DNA from: CAJBLF01 sp041675025
GTDB lineage: Bacteria; Patescibacteriota; Gracilibacteria; Absconditabacterales; Absconditicoccaceae
DNA length: 64,000 nt
NCBI GenBank assembly: GCA_041675025.1
Contig: JBAYUS010000003.1
Location: 1 to 64,000, forward strand
Direction: 5' to 3'
Shown: in pieces, positions 1 to 13,387 of the stretch
Position numbering within the stretch: the first letter of the stretch is position 1
Layout of the letters: every line of letters starts with the position of its first letter
The notes under the pieces: model-generated
What the model saw: the letters and a program-made list of their open reading frames with translations, nothing else
What the model was told of the DNA's origin: nothing
Databases searched by the model: none
Made by a program: the position numbers and the translations under genes

Positions 1-2640
<2,640 letters not shown>

Positions 2641-3107
2641 TTCATTGTTTTTATAATAAACGTAATATATTATACTATTGTTAAATATCCACATCATGCA
2701 TCATAACTTTTTTTAGTGTAAAAAAAATATGTGCAGGGTTCTTTATAGTAATAAATACGCTCATTGCAAGACTTTTTTAGGTGTTTTTCATTATATTTTT
2801 AGAGTAGGTAGTAAGAGCCAAAACTCACCAAAACATACCACATCTACAAAGATTTTCAAAAAAAAGTCAAATAAAATACTTTAAATAACATCAAAAAATA
2901 GAGAGGAAAATACAAAATAATAATGGTAATTATATAGTATACTATACATATCACATGCGGAGGAAAAATATAACCAAATTAATTGTCTACTTATGTCCAA
3001 TTCATTAAATTTTTGGTGTATTAAAAAAACCAATTTATTATACAATAATTGACAAATAAGGGACTTATATATATACTTAATATAAGCTTTATGCTTCTAT
3101 ATATAGA
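2641..3107. other. AT-rich intergenic region upstream of 23S rRNA
   Basis: About 470 bases between the 5' end of the 23S gene (minus strand) and the gene at 3108 (plus strand). I see no tRNA, 16S fragment or coding frame in it. It must contain the promoter of the 23S transcript, but I could not find a convincing minus-strand -35/-10 pair. The plus-strand promoter at 3049-3077 lies at its right end. Confidence 0.6.
3049..3077 (+). promoter_or_regulatory. sigma70-type promoter of the 3108 gene
   Basis: TTGACA at 3049-3054 and TATACT at 3072-3077 are separated by 17 bases, 30 bases before the start codon at 3108. This is the clearest consensus match in the gap. Confidence 0.6.
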
Positions 3108-4616
3108 ATGAATAAAAAAATTGTCATTATTTTAACTATAATAGTATGTGCATTGTATGCAGTAGGAAATGCAAACATTATGCTTAATTTTCTCGATATT
3201 AATACTCAATCATTTCAAGATAAATTTTCTCTCATACATTTTACGGCGCCAGGAAATAATTTTGTAGGAAGTATTTTTCGATTGCCCACAAAATCAGTGA
3301 GTCCAACCCACATAACTCTAGGCGTTCATAGTAAAATATGTACAAAACAAATCAGAGGATTATATTTTAATTCACAAAGAGGAAAAAGATTACGACCACT
3401 TGATGAAGACACACTCACACTTTTACAACAACAAAATCCTTCGTACTCTAGTCTACAAATGACAGGATGATTATTTACTACCTGTGATAGTGGAAGTAAT
3501 TATGGAATTTTTGGATATATAGAATATACACGATGAGGAGTGGTATCTCAGATCGCTGCAGGAACAAGATTAAATTATAATGATAATAAAATAATCGCTG
3601 CTATGGCAAATAGTTTTCAATATTTTGATAATAAAGTTCCTGTCGGATATCTCTATGATAGTAATGGAGGAATATGATATGTCGGTTGAGAACTGACCGG
3701 TGACGAAGATCTGATAAATTATTTAAATAGTGGATGATCAATAAATAGTTGATTTATATATTCTTGAGATACAATTATTTCACATAATCCAAATCGAACA
3801 ACAATAATAGAAAGCTGAAATAATGCTATGGGGACCATGCGAAATCTTATCATTCAATGAAGTGTAGGATTATCAAAATCTATCGATGAAAAAGAAAGAC
3901 TCTCACTCTTGGGTAATTTTGAAAACAAAACAGTGATATATAATGGAAGTGATATTAATTCTTCTACACTAATAAATTTTGCAAAACAAAAATGACAACA
4001 ACTCTGCCAAGGAAAAGAATTATATTTGAATACAATATTATGAATAGATCCAGCAAACATTATCTGTATAGAGAACCATGATTTGACTATTGATCTCAAT
4101 ACAACAACATATGAAAACAAAACTATTATCGTAAAAAATGGTAATGTACTATTACAATGATGAATGAATACTACTTCACCAGCGCTTGATCTTTTTATCG
4201 ACAAATGATTACTCTATTTACCAAATCCATTCAACACACGACAATGATTTGATGATCAATGATTTCCAGTAAACAATGGAGTAACCTCATGAATGTTTTT
4301 AAAATGAAATTTTATAATAAATGGTTTGATGTTATGAGAATGAGTAACTGCATTCGATCATAAACTTCATCTTCAAGGAAAAATAACAACCCTCAATACA
4401 CCACTCACTCCAAATCAAAGCAGAATAGATCAAATAGAAGAATTACTTTGAACAACAACATATGAAAGTTTTATCAATCTCCAAAAGGTATTTACACGAA
4501 CATGTTGATTTACCTGATCAGGTAGCGATGGAACGTCATGTACCACAGGAGGAATTATTTCTACGACACCATTGGTAATCTTGAACGGAAATTATCCATC
4601 AAATATAGTGCAATAA
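3108..4616 (+). CDS. exported protein of unknown function
   Basis: A 502-residue frame read with UGA as Gly and ending in TAA. Residues 1-25 form a hydrophobic signal or anchor segment (IVIILTIIVCALYAV). The rest is polar and rich in N, G, S and T with scattered cysteines, in a pattern suggesting an extracellular beta-rich protein. It ends with a Cys-containing Gly/Ser/Thr stretch (CGFTGSGSDGTSCTTGG). UGA is used heavily, so the gene is adapted to this code. It is followed after 61 bases by the phospholipase D-like gene and may share its transcript from the promoter at 3049. I do not recognise a family; a surface or pilus-tip-like role is only a guess. Confidence 0.75.
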
Positions 4617-4677
4617 ATTATTGGATTATATCACAAAAAGAGATATACTCTACAAAATATTTACCAACAAAAAAAAT

Positions 4678-5715
4678 ATGAAATATAAAATATATAGCAA
4701 AACAAATAAATTTTTAGATAGTTTGTGAGCAGACATCTATAGTGCAAAAAAATCTATATATATAGAAATGTATATTTTTTTGGATGATAACAAAAAACCA
4801 TACAACTTCGTAGAAGCATTAATAGAAAAATCAAAAGAGTGAGTACATATCGTATTGATACTTGATGCATTTGGCAGTAGAGAACTGAATATATCTATCA
4901 TACAAAAGATGAAGAAAGCGGGCATAGATATACATTTTTTTAGTAATCGACTAAGAAGGACACACAGAAAATTGGTTATGATAGATGAAAAAATAGTGTT
5001 TTTTGGTTGAGCAAATATCAAAAAAAGTACAAAACATCGATTGGACTTACAGATAAGAATCAAAGGAAAAATAATCGTCAAACCATTCCTCAAAACATTT
5101 GCCAACACCTACAAAATGTGCGGATGAACCAACAGAAAAATCAATGCTTATGCGAAAAAATGATTCTTCAGAAAAGTAAAATCTCTGCTTATGGAAAATT
5201 TGCCAGGACATAAAATGTACCGTCTCACAGACTATTACAAAAATAAAATAATCAACGCAAAAAAAAGTATAAAAATAACTACGCCATATTTTATGCCTCC
5301 ACGTTGGATGATTGCACTTCGAGATGACGCCATAAGAAGAGGAGTAAAAGTAGAAATAATGATTCCTTATGATACAGATATCAAAACATTGAATAAAATA
5401 AATTATTATTATATCAGCAAGTTGACGGACATGGGAATACAATTCTACGCCATTAAACAAATGAATCACGCAAAGATGATGATCATCGACAATCAAGAAT
5501 GATTTGTCTGATCACAAAATATTGATCACTTATCATTTAGTCATAACTTCGAGATAGGTGCGTTTTTTAAGCAGAAAATTCTAGTTAATACACTCATAGA
5601 TGTCTTTAATGGCTGGAAGAAAAAATCAGTTTCCTATACAACATTGGATATAAGATTAACCTTGCGAGATAGATTTGTCCGCGCAGTATATAGAACAATT
5701 TTTTATATAATATAA
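4678..5715 (+). CDS. phospholipase D-like / cardiolipin synthase family protein
   Basis: 345 residues with UGA as Gly. Two HKD motifs are visible: HRKLVMIDEK near residue 98 and NHAKMMIID near residue 263, the second followed by the expected GS-N (GSQNID). That is the pair needed for one PLD active site, so it should transfer or hydrolyse phosphatidyl groups. The N-terminal membrane helices of classical cardiolipin synthases (about 480 aa) are missing, so it is a short, probably peripheral, form. The ATG at 4678 is the only good start close to the conserved region. Substrate cannot be fixed from sequence; cardiolipin synthesis or host-lipid attack are both possible. Confidence 0.85.
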
Positions 5716-5734
5716 TACAACTATAAAAATATTT

Positions 5735-5758
5735 AAAAAAGAGGCAATTGCCTCTTTT
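5735..5758. terminator. bidirectional terminator between PLD and PBP genes
   Basis: Perfect GAGGCAATTGCCTC stem flanked by A-run and T-run, placed between two convergent genes. Confidence 0.85.
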
Positions 5759-5781
5759 CTTATAGTCAGATATATTAATTG

Positions 5782-8700
5782 TTATTGATGATAATATGTA
5801 GTCAGATCAATGGTCTGATTGAGGATATTTTTTGCTGGATCAGCAGCAGTCACCACGACAGGACCAAGAACGTCAATTTGGAATTCAGCGGTAGCTATAC
5901 TATTTTTAAATTCATAGAGTTGAATTCAATTTCTTGTAATTTTTCCTGTAATGACAGCAGTAGCGTCTTGTAAAGGAATAGTAACTGTATATGTTGCGTC
6001 AGCATTTTTACTTACTCTAATGCCAGCAGTATTGATTATTGGAGCAGCGGTATCAGTTACCGTAGGAGCTGGAGTAGAAGCAGCACCAAGCGTTAAGATA
6101 ACTTGCGAGCTAGCTTTGTTGGAGAATCCAGCGAAATCAAATGCCACAAGTTCTAAAGTATATGTTCAGTTCTTAAATCCTGTTCAAGTAATTGTTACTT
6201 GTTTAGTATCCGTAATAGATTTAGTATTTCATTGCGCATATTCAAAGATTCCTATTTGTTGTTTATCAAGAAGTACCAATACTTTTCTAATATTTTTAGG
6301 ACCATTGACAGTATATGATAGACTAAAGCTGGAAGCAATAGCACTTGCTACATTAAGCGTAACTTTGATGTTAGTGTCGGGTCTTTCATCTCTACCTGGA
6401 CACATTTGGACAGGTGCCTGAACAAAAATATTATTATATGTATATGTCACTTTTCCACTAGAATGAATAGCTCATATAGCGGTTGTTCATCCAGATATAA
6501 ATGCGGTAGAATCTTTCCATCGCTGAGTTATTTCAGCGAGATCCATACCATTTGGCATGAAAGTAGTTGGAGTTATAAGATATCCATTTCTTACATCACC
6601 TGGTGCGGTAAACGGACTAACCATTCCATTACACATACTATCAAACTTAAGAGAAGATTCTCCCTCATCTTCAGATAGTCCTGGGGAGTCTTTAAATTTA
6701 ATAGTACTAAGAGTAAGGTCGGCTGGTGTTCCAGCTCCTGCAGCTTTTCCAGAAATTTTATTGATTGATACACTCATCAAATCTACTTCAGGAATATTTT
6801 CATCACTAATATAGTTATTTTTCATCAACCATCAGAATATTGTTTTAACCGGAGTAGCATGAATAGTTCATCCAAACGCATTAACATTCATTGGTGTTCC
6901 GTCAGCATTTCCTGCTCGGAAAATCATCACTTTGCTTGGTGTATATGCAGCTAACCATCAATCTCTTGCACGATTTCCTCTATCTGTTTTTGCATTTGAG
7001 GTTCATGTCTTGAGTGCATATTTAAGTCCAGCAACATTATATTTATTTTCCCAACCTGGAATTCTATTTGCTGTATCAGATAATATTTTCCACATCAAAG
7101 AGACTATTCCTGGTTTGATTACTGATTTTTGAAGATTTGTTCCTGTTTTTTGATATAAGATAGAACCATCTCTTGATCTGATTTCTAAGATTGGATTGAT
7201 CACAGCTGGAGTAGAAGTCGTAAGATGAGTATATGCATTAGCAAACTCAAGCATAGTAACTTCAGCAGCTCACAAAGCCAACGGATATCAATATTCTACA
7301 TTGTCTGAGATACCACTAAGTCCAAGACTTTTAAGAAACGGTTTAGCTACAACTTCACCACCAAGGGCAGTAAATGTTTTTGCAGCGGGAATATTTCTAC
7401 TATGTCCAAGAGCTTTTTTGAGTGGTAATATTCCTTCAAAACTATCGTCAGCATTGTTTGGCTGATCTACTCAAATTTTAAATGGAATATCATAAATCGG
7501 AGTATCTATAGTCAAAGGAAGTTTTTCCAAAGCTAATGCATAGATAAATGGTTTAATAGAAGATCCAGTTTGTCTTGGTCTTCTCACCATATCATTTTGT
7601 CCTTTTATAGTTTCATTGAAATAATCTATAGATCAAACATACGCAAGTACATCACCATTTTTACTATCCAAATAAATCATAGAACTATTGTTCGCACCAT
7701 TGTCTTGTAAGACAGCATTATTTTTAATAATAGCTTCTTCAGCTACTTGTTGTGTCTTAAGATCAAGTGTTGTCTTAACAATAAATCATCATTTACTTAA
7801 AGTACCAGTTCCATAGGTTTTCTCAAGTTCTTCAATAATCCATTGAACGAAATGAGGCGCTTTGATTTCAAAAACATTTTTACGGAAAACAACATTTATA
7901 CCCTCAATAATAGCATTTTTAAGCTCTTGTTCAGTAATATATCCATCTTCATACATTCTATCCAGAGCCAAATCTTTTCTTCCATTTATATATTTTACAT
8001 CAAGATTATTTCATAAAATATTTATAGAAAATGCTCATATTCCAGCGATAAATTTGATAACCGCATTATTACTTTTCTTATTAGAAAGATCAGCATTATT
8101 AAGTATTTGAGTGAATTTATCAGTAACGATCTTTTGAACATCACCAGAGAAAAGTACAGGATTACCAGATCTATCTTTTACCGTAAATTCTCCTACAACT
8201 AAATCTCTATTTTTATACGGATTATACAATGACGGACCTTTAGGAATAGATGCGATAATTGATGATTCAAGAACCGTGAGGTCTTTGGCAGATTTGTCAA
8301 AATATGCTTTTGAAGCTGCTTCTATACCAAACGCATTATTTCCAAATGAAATATAATTGAGATATAATTCAAGTGTTCTATCTTTCATTTCCTTACGAAG
8401 TTCAGCAGCAGAAAGATTTTTTATTTCTTTACGAATCATTTTTTCCAATACTCCACTAAGTTTACTTGTCATAAGAATTTCTTTTATTTTTCTTGTAATC
8501 TTTCTGTCTTTGGTCAAAAGAAGATTTCTTACTAACTGTTGAGGAATTGTTGATGCTCATTGTACTCTTGAACCAGGATTGAGGACAGCACTAACTGCCG
8601 CTCTTATCATTCCCAATGTATCTAATCCATTATGTTCTCGATAACGTTGATCTTCAAGTGCAACAATAGCATTTATCATATTGAGAGAAATACCACTATA

Positions 8701-8994
8701 AGGAATATATTCTCTATTCTCTTCAAATAATCTATATAATACTTCTCCATTTCTATCTTCGATAAGTGTAGCTTCATTAAAAACCATATCGTTAATCTTA
8801 CTTACATCAGGCAAATCAACTAAAATATTTTTTGTAAACCAAAAACCAAAAACAACAACAAAAAAGATAAATAAAGCAAGTAGCCAAAATACTACTTTCT
8901 TTTTTCTGTTTGGTTGAATTCCATGCTGAGAATATGATGACACTCTTCAACTAAAATTTGGAGAATATAATCTTTTTTGATTGAAATAACTCAT
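5782..8994 (-). CDS. class A penicillin-binding protein (PBP1A type)
   Basis: 1070 residues with UGA as Gly. Order: one N-terminal membrane helix (about residues 45-67), glycosyltransferase family 51 domain with EDQRYREHNG near residue 110 and GASTIPQQLVRN, then a transpeptidase domain with SSIK (nucleophile Ser, about 473), SRN (about 530), and KTGTS (about 662), followed by about 200 residues of Ig-like, Thr/Val-rich C-terminal sequence. It polymerises and cross-links peptidoglycan at the outer face of the membrane. The Gly of KTGTS is encoded by TGA (7003-7005 on the complement), as are glycines of the YGYPLALG segment. ATG at 8994 gives the longest reasonable cytoplasmic tail. Length is above the usual 800 or so because of the C-terminal extension. 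Confidence 0.93.
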
Positions 8995-9025
8995 GAAAAA
9001 ATAGATATGGTATAAAAATATATTT

Positions 9026-9059
9026 GAAAAAAAGAAATCTACTGCAACAATGCAGTAGA
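9026..9059 (-). terminator. terminator after LysM-CHAP gene
   Basis: Nine-base stem TCTACTGCA / TGCAGTAGA (9038-9059) followed on the minus strand by a T-rich run. Confidence 0.75.
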
Positions 9060-9156
9060 CCCCTTATAGAAATATATATGTTTTTTTCAAGGTAAAGGTT
9101 ACAAGTTACAAGTTATAGAAACCTGCTCCCTGTTCCTTTCATCCTGCTCCTAAAAT

Positions 9157-10239
9157 CTATTTACCATAAATATAACAACTAATTTTATCATTATTTGTAT
9201 TTTCCCAACGTTCAGTTACTACAAATTTTCCAACATAGTTCATATCTCTGATAATCATCTTTCCGTCTTCTGGATAATAATTTATAACCTTTCCTACGTG
9301 TCCAGCACTTGATCTTAATTTACTATATACAACCACGGCTCCTACAGCAGGTTTACTACCCACTCTCAATCCAGCCTTTTTAGCATTAGCACACCATAAA
9401 CGTGCATCACCACCAAACGGTCTTTCTTGAGTTGTTTCATTGATATATGGAAAGATATTTGGACTAATAATCGCTGCATACCATGTACAATATCCTACAG
9501 CAAATCCATTCTTAATCTTCTTGGTATATGTCCATTGTGAAATAATAGTTCCTTTGGCTTGTACATTATTTCCCTCATCAGCAGAAACAATAATTGTTGT
9601 TTTCTTGGTTGCTTTTACTGTTGGTTTACCAGATTTATTGATAGTAGGTCTATATGTTATAGTAGATTTTGGAATAATAATAGGAGCTGGTCTTTCAAGA
9701 AGAGCCAATTCATATGCTTTTTCTTTTGTGATATTAATAAATATTTCTTGTCCAGGAGTAAACAATTCTGTTTTGTCTTGAATGTAATTTAGCGTCATTA
9801 AATCTTGAATATCAAGACTATATTTATTGGCAAAAACAACGACATTATTTTTTTCTTTGATAGTATATATTATACCATCTACTTTATTAGAAACGTTTAA
9901 AATTTGTCCAGGTTCTACAGCATCTTTTTTAAGATTATTTTCTTTTTGAATAGAAAAAACAGTCGTTCAGAAAACGCCCGCTATTTTGAGTAAAGTATCT
10001 CAGTTTTGGACAGTATATTTGATGACACCATTATCGTTGTCATCTACATTTACATTAACATAGTCCAAATTGATTTCGTAAGAAATTCCATCATCCCCTT
10101 GGATAAAGCTTGTGTTAATAACTAATTGTTCTTCATTAGTTTCAAACAGATCTGCGTTTGCAATAACAAAAATAAAGAACACAATAAAACATAACGATAA
10201 AACGAACTTGAAATAGTTTACACGATTAAATTTTATCAT
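9157..10239 (-). CDS. secreted LysM-CHAP peptidoglycan hydrolase
   Basis: 360 residues, stop TAG. A signal/anchor helix (residues 9-29) is followed by two LysM repeats: YTVQNGDTLLKIAG near residue 75 and a more diverged one near residue 125 (YTIKEKNNVVVFANKYS). A Thr/Lys-rich linker leads to a C-terminal CHAP domain with the catalytic Cys in GYCTWYAA and a His in SAGHVGKV. CHAP enzymes are amidases or endopeptidases that cut peptidoglycan stem peptides; the LysM modules bind glycan. It sits upstream of the PBP gene on the same strand, but a terminator separates them. Several glycines, including the one in the first LysM NGDT, use UGA. It may remodel the own wall or act on a host wall. Confidence 0.9.
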
Positions 10240-10258
10240 ACAAGATAAGAGTGATAAA

Positions 10259-10348
10259 TGGCGGAGAGAGTGGGATTTGAACCCACGGTCCGGTTGCCCG
10301 GACGGCTGCTTTCAAGGCAGCTACATTCAACCACTCTGTCATCTCTCC
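10259..10348 (-). tRNA. tRNA-Ser(UGA)
   Basis: Type II tRNA with long variable arm on the complement. The seven-base acceptor stem GGAGAGA / TCTCTCC closes it, discriminator G and a genome-encoded CCA follow, and the anticodon loop is CTTGAAA, giving anticodon UGA, which reads UCA serine codons. This is not the tRNA that decodes UGA; that needs anticodon UCA and is not in the window. Confidence 0.95.
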
Positions 10349-10493
10349 ACAGATGTTTTAAGGGTTTCTTACGTGATTGAATACTTGCAATAGAAAAGAC
10401 TAATGATTTGCCACTAATTTTCAAGGAATAATGTTTTATTGAGATTATTAAAAAAGGACTATATTTTATCTGACAAATTATTAAAAGGAATTT

Positions 10494-11006
10494 ATGACGA
10501 CAACATATCCAATCAAACGCATTCAAACAGGTATGAATAATCCTATACTTAGGAATATTTCTGGCGAAATTGAAGAAATCACACAAGACCTGATTGTTTT
10601 TTGTCATAAATTAATGGTTTTGATGTATCAAAATAAAGGTGTAGGATTAGCTGCCCCACAAGTCGGAGAAAATATCAGAGTCATAGCTACCAGTCAGCGA
10701 AACAGAAAAAAAACCAAAGATAAGTTCTTAGGAGAAACAATCATGATCAATCCAAAAATTGTAGATAAATCCAAAGAAATGATTCTTCGAGAAGAAGCAT
10801 GTATTTCATTACCAAATAGCACAGGCATAGTCCAAAGACATCATACTATTATTGTAGAATTTTTAGATCTCAAAGGAAAAAAACAAATTAAAAAATATAA
10901 AGAATTTAATTCTGTGATCATCCAACATGAAATAGATCATCTCGATGGCGTGTTATTTATGGATAAACTCGAAAAAGAAAAACCAGAAAAAAAGAAGAAA
11001 AAATAA
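10494..11006 (+). CDS. def: peptide deformylase
   Basis: 170 residues. The three metal-site motifs are present: GVGLAAPQ (residue 44 region), EEACISLP in place of the usual EGCLS, and HEIDHLDGVLF with the zinc/iron ligands. It removes the formyl group from the N-terminal Met of new proteins. The Gly-to-Ala change in the EGCLS motif is unusual but keeps the metal-binding Cys. A Lys/Glu-rich C-terminal tail extends past the catalytic domain. It contains no UGA codons. It stands alone between tRNA-Ser and a terminator. Confidence 0.93.
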   Translation: MTTTYPIKRIQTGMNNPILRNISGEIEEITQDLIVFCHKLMVLMYQNKGVGLAAPQVGENIRVIATSQRNRKKTKDKFLGETIMINPKIVDKSKEMILREEACISLPNSTGIVQRHHTIIVEFLDLKGKKQIKKYKEFNSVIIQHEIDHLDGVLFMDKLEKEKPEKKKKK

Positions 11007-11010
11007 TTTA

Positions 11011-11040
11011 AAAAAAAGATCCCACGCTGGGATTTTTTTT
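11011..11040. terminator. terminator after def
   Basis: Stem GATCCCACGCTGGGATT flanked by an A-run and eight Ts; works in both directions between convergent genes. Confidence 0.85.
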
Positions 11041-11058
11041 ATACTATATAATAGTTGT

Positions 11059-11448
11059 TTAATTTATTAAATCATCAGTCGGCAAGAATCCGAGCTGAAC
11101 GGCATTAGGGATTTTTACGATTTCTGCGCTTACATCAACCACATCTCTCTTGAAAGTTGTAGATTGGATAGAATTCCAGTTTTGTTGTTTATAATCAAGC
11201 AGTTTAGTTTTAAGGATTTCATATTTAAAAGTAATTGTAGTCATATTTTGGTTTGCTTGTTTAAGAAAATATCCACGAGTAGAAGAAAGGTTTATAAAAT
11301 AGAGATAGAAGAAAGTACAAACCAAAAGAAAAAAAGCTAATGCTCCAACCTTAAAAAGTTCAACGATATTATCATAACGTTTGTATCTGCTGACGATTCA
11401 ATTATAGGCCTTATTTACTTGACCTGGAATAAAAGCAAATGTTTTCAT
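11059..11448 (-). CDS. FtsL-like small membrane protein
   Basis: 129 residues: a 36-residue basic cytoplasmic tail, one membrane helix (VGALAFFLLVCTFFYLYFI) and a short extracytoplasmic stretch with heptad-like character. Sequence alone is not diagnostic, but it lies directly downstream of rsmH on the same strand, the place ftsL occupies in the dcw cluster (mraZ-rsmH-ftsL-ftsI). FtsL organises FtsB/FtsQ at the division septum. There is no ftsI behind it; the class A PBP is further downstream. One TGA glycine occurs near residue 17 (YNGIVS). Confidence 0.55.
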
Positions 11449-11460
11449 ACATCAAAACTA

Positions 11461-11590
11461 ATTAAAAATTAATAATTAACAATGAATAATGTTGGTATTA
11501 GTTTCTTAATGAACTATTATAATTCACAATAGTAAATAAGTGAACATTTCCGACATTTTTCACTATTCATTTTTCATTATTCATTAATCT
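11461..11590. repeat. palindromic repeat element, copy 1
   Basis: About 130 bases with inverted ends (AATGAATAATGTTGG on the left, TTTTTCATTATTCATT on the right) and a central hairpin around ACTATTATAATTCACAATAGT. Related copies lie at about 19967, 35862, 40251 and 44622. This copy supplies the last codons and stop of rsmH. Confidence 0.75.
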
Positions 11591-12455
11591 TCTCAAGTAT
11601 TCTCATTTTAGCACTTCTTGCAGCCCTATTAATTGCCACTTCTTTGTAGTTTGGCATAACGGGTTTTTTAGTTACTAATTTGTAATTTCATGTAGCAACC
11701 AAATCTTTGAACGCTTGTTTTACAAATCTATCTTCGATGCTATGATAGGTAATTATAAGACATCTTCAAGCTGAATTCAAAGTTTCTGGGAACTCAGACA
11801 AAAACATTTTCAGATTTTCAAGTTCTTTATTGGTTTCGATTCTTAATGACTGAAAGATTACAGTACATGCCTTATCTCAAAGTCCACAGTCATTTAATAC
11901 TACTTTGAAGTCTTGAGTAGTAATGATCGGTTTTTGTTTTCTTGTAGTAACAATATGTTTTGCAAGTTCAAGGGCTTTTGATGGAGAAAAATCTGCATAG
12001 ATCTCAAACACAGTTTTGAGCTGATCTATAGTATATTTATTGACAATATCAGCAGCTGTTGAGCCCGTTGAGGTATCAAATCTCATATCCAATGGCGCAT
12101 CTCCTCTGATACTAAATCCACGTTCTACAGCTTTGAAATGTTCAAGATTTACTCACAAATCATTCAAAATAAAGTCAGCTTTCCTTCCATTCAAAACATT
12201 TTTTATATCTGAATAATTTCCATGAATATATTCGATTCTATCTCCAACTTTCAATTCTCAACTTTCAATTCTCAATTTAGCCTTATCCATCATCAATTGA
12301 TCAACATCAAATCCTACCAATCTCGCATTCTTCGCCAATGATAAAAGCACCATAGCATGTCCACCATGTCCAAGCGTACAATCAACGATAAGTTTACTTT
12401 TTGGGTCCAAAAACGAACAAACCTCATCACGTAAAACTGGCGTATGAATTATCAT
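11577..12455 (-). CDS. rsmH: 16S rRNA m4C1402 methyltransferase
   Basis: 292 residues, a little shorter than the usual 310. SAM-binding motif I is DCTLGHGGHA (residue 25 region), then NDLGVN, AVERGFSIRGDAPLDMR, and near the C-terminus IITYHSIEDRFVK, all standard for RsmH/MraW. It methylates N4 of C1402 in 16S rRNA. A 14-base tandem duplication (about 12247-12280) codes for the KLRIESGELK stretch after the SAM site. The stop codon and last residues fall inside the palindromic repeat. UGA encodes several glycines. It heads a two-gene unit with the FtsL-like gene. Confidence 0.93.
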
Positions 12456-12531
12456 ATCTTAGCAAGAAATAAAGTGAGAATTACTATAAGTAAAGAGAGC
12501 AAAATAGCAAAACAACATCAGACAACAAGAC

Positions 12532-12559
12532 TTGACTTTTAATTTAATATGTATATGGT
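12532..12559 (+). promoter_or_regulatory. promoter of the repeat-protein gene
   Basis: TTGACT (12532-12537), 16-base spacer, TATGGT (12554-12559). The upstream 30 bases (about 12509-12540) are nearly identical to those before the gene at 13388. Confidence 0.5.
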
Positions 12560-12597
12560 TGAATTGAAAAAAATAATAAAAACAAAACTAAAATATT

Positions 12598-13257
12598 ATG
12601 GACACAAAAAAAATAATAAAACGGTTTTTAAAAAAACCAACAACAGAAAACTTTGAACAAATTAGACTCAATTCAATTGCTTTATTATTGGTTTATGAAA
12701 AAATTGAAGATAAATCACAACTAACAGTATTTTTTGGATTTGAAGAGTGGCACACAATTTGTAAAAATTCATCAGGAAAGTTAAAAGAATTAGCTCTTAA
12801 AGAGATGGGTAATTTTGAAAAAACATTCGAAGAATGGGAAATAGTTTGTAAAAATTCATCAGGAAAGTTAAAAGAATTAGCTCTTAAAGAGATGAGCGAA
12901 CTTACAAAAACATTCGAAGAATGGGAAAAAATTTGTCAAAATTCATCAGGAAAGTTAAAAGAATTAGCTCTTAAAGAGATGGATCAATCTGAAAAAACAT
13001 TCGAAGAATGGGAAGAAATTTATCATAACTCATCAGGAGAATTAAAACAACTAGCCTTTAAAAAATTGAATGAATTTAAAAAAACATTCAAAGAATGGCA
13101 CACAATTTGTCAACATTCAGTAGATGAGATAGAAGAATTAGCTCTTAAAAAAATGAGTGAACTTGCAAAAACATTCGAAGAATGGGAAACGGTTTGTAAG
13201 GGCCCATCAGGAAAGTTAAAAGAATTAGCTTTTAAAGAAATGAGTAAATTAATTTAA
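12598..13257 (+). CDS. tandem 29-residue repeat protein
   Basis: 219 residues. After a 45-residue leader come six units of 29 residues of the type TFEEWEIVCKNSSGKLKE-LALKEMSEL, predicted as two short helices each, like an alpha-solenoid. At DNA level the unit is exactly 87 bases (agaatgg at 12831, 12918, 13005, 13092, 13179) and the middle copies are almost identical, so the array has expanded recently. No signal peptide, no UGA codon. Such repeats usually bind proteins or nucleic acids; function unknown. The gene is monocistronic between its own promoter and a terminator. Confidence 0.85.
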   Translation: MDTKKIIKRFLKKPTTENFEQIRLNSIALLLVYEKIEDKSQLTVFFGFEEWHTICKNSSGKLKELALKEMGNFEKTFEEWEIVCKNSSGKLKELALKEMSELTKTFEEWEKICQNSSGKLKELALKEMDQSEKTFEEWEEIYHNSSGELKQLAFKKLNEFKKTFKEWHTICQHSVDEIEELALKKMSELAKTFEEWETVCKGPSGKLKELAFKEMSKLI

Positions 13258-13271
13258 ACAATACAATTAAT

Positions 13272-13298
13272 AGCTCCACGAATTCGTGGAGCTTTTTT
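13272..13298 (+). terminator. terminator after repeat-protein gene
   Basis: GCTCCACGAATTCGTGGAGC stem followed by six Ts. Confidence 0.9.
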
Positions 13299-13326
13299 AA
13301 GCAAAAACAACATCAGACAACAAGAC

Positions 13327-13354
13327 TTGACTTTTAATAGAAAATAGGTATAAA
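13327..13354 (+). promoter_or_regulatory. promoter of the 13388 lipoprotein gene
   Basis: TTGACT (13327-13332), 16-base spacer, TATAAA (13349-13354), 34 bases before the start codon. The preceding 30 bases duplicate the region before 12598. Confidence 0.6.
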
Positions 13355-13387
13355 AAAATAAACAAACAAAAAACAAAACTAAAAATT

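Noticed and set aside
5926..8943. Seven separate short minus-strand genes
   Set aside because: They are one PBP gene interrupted only by TGA codons; GT51 and transpeptidase motifs continue across the breaks.
10259..10348. tRNA with UGA anticodon as the UGA decoder
   Set aside because: The anticodon is UGA, which pairs with UCA (Ser); decoding UGA needs anticodon UCA.
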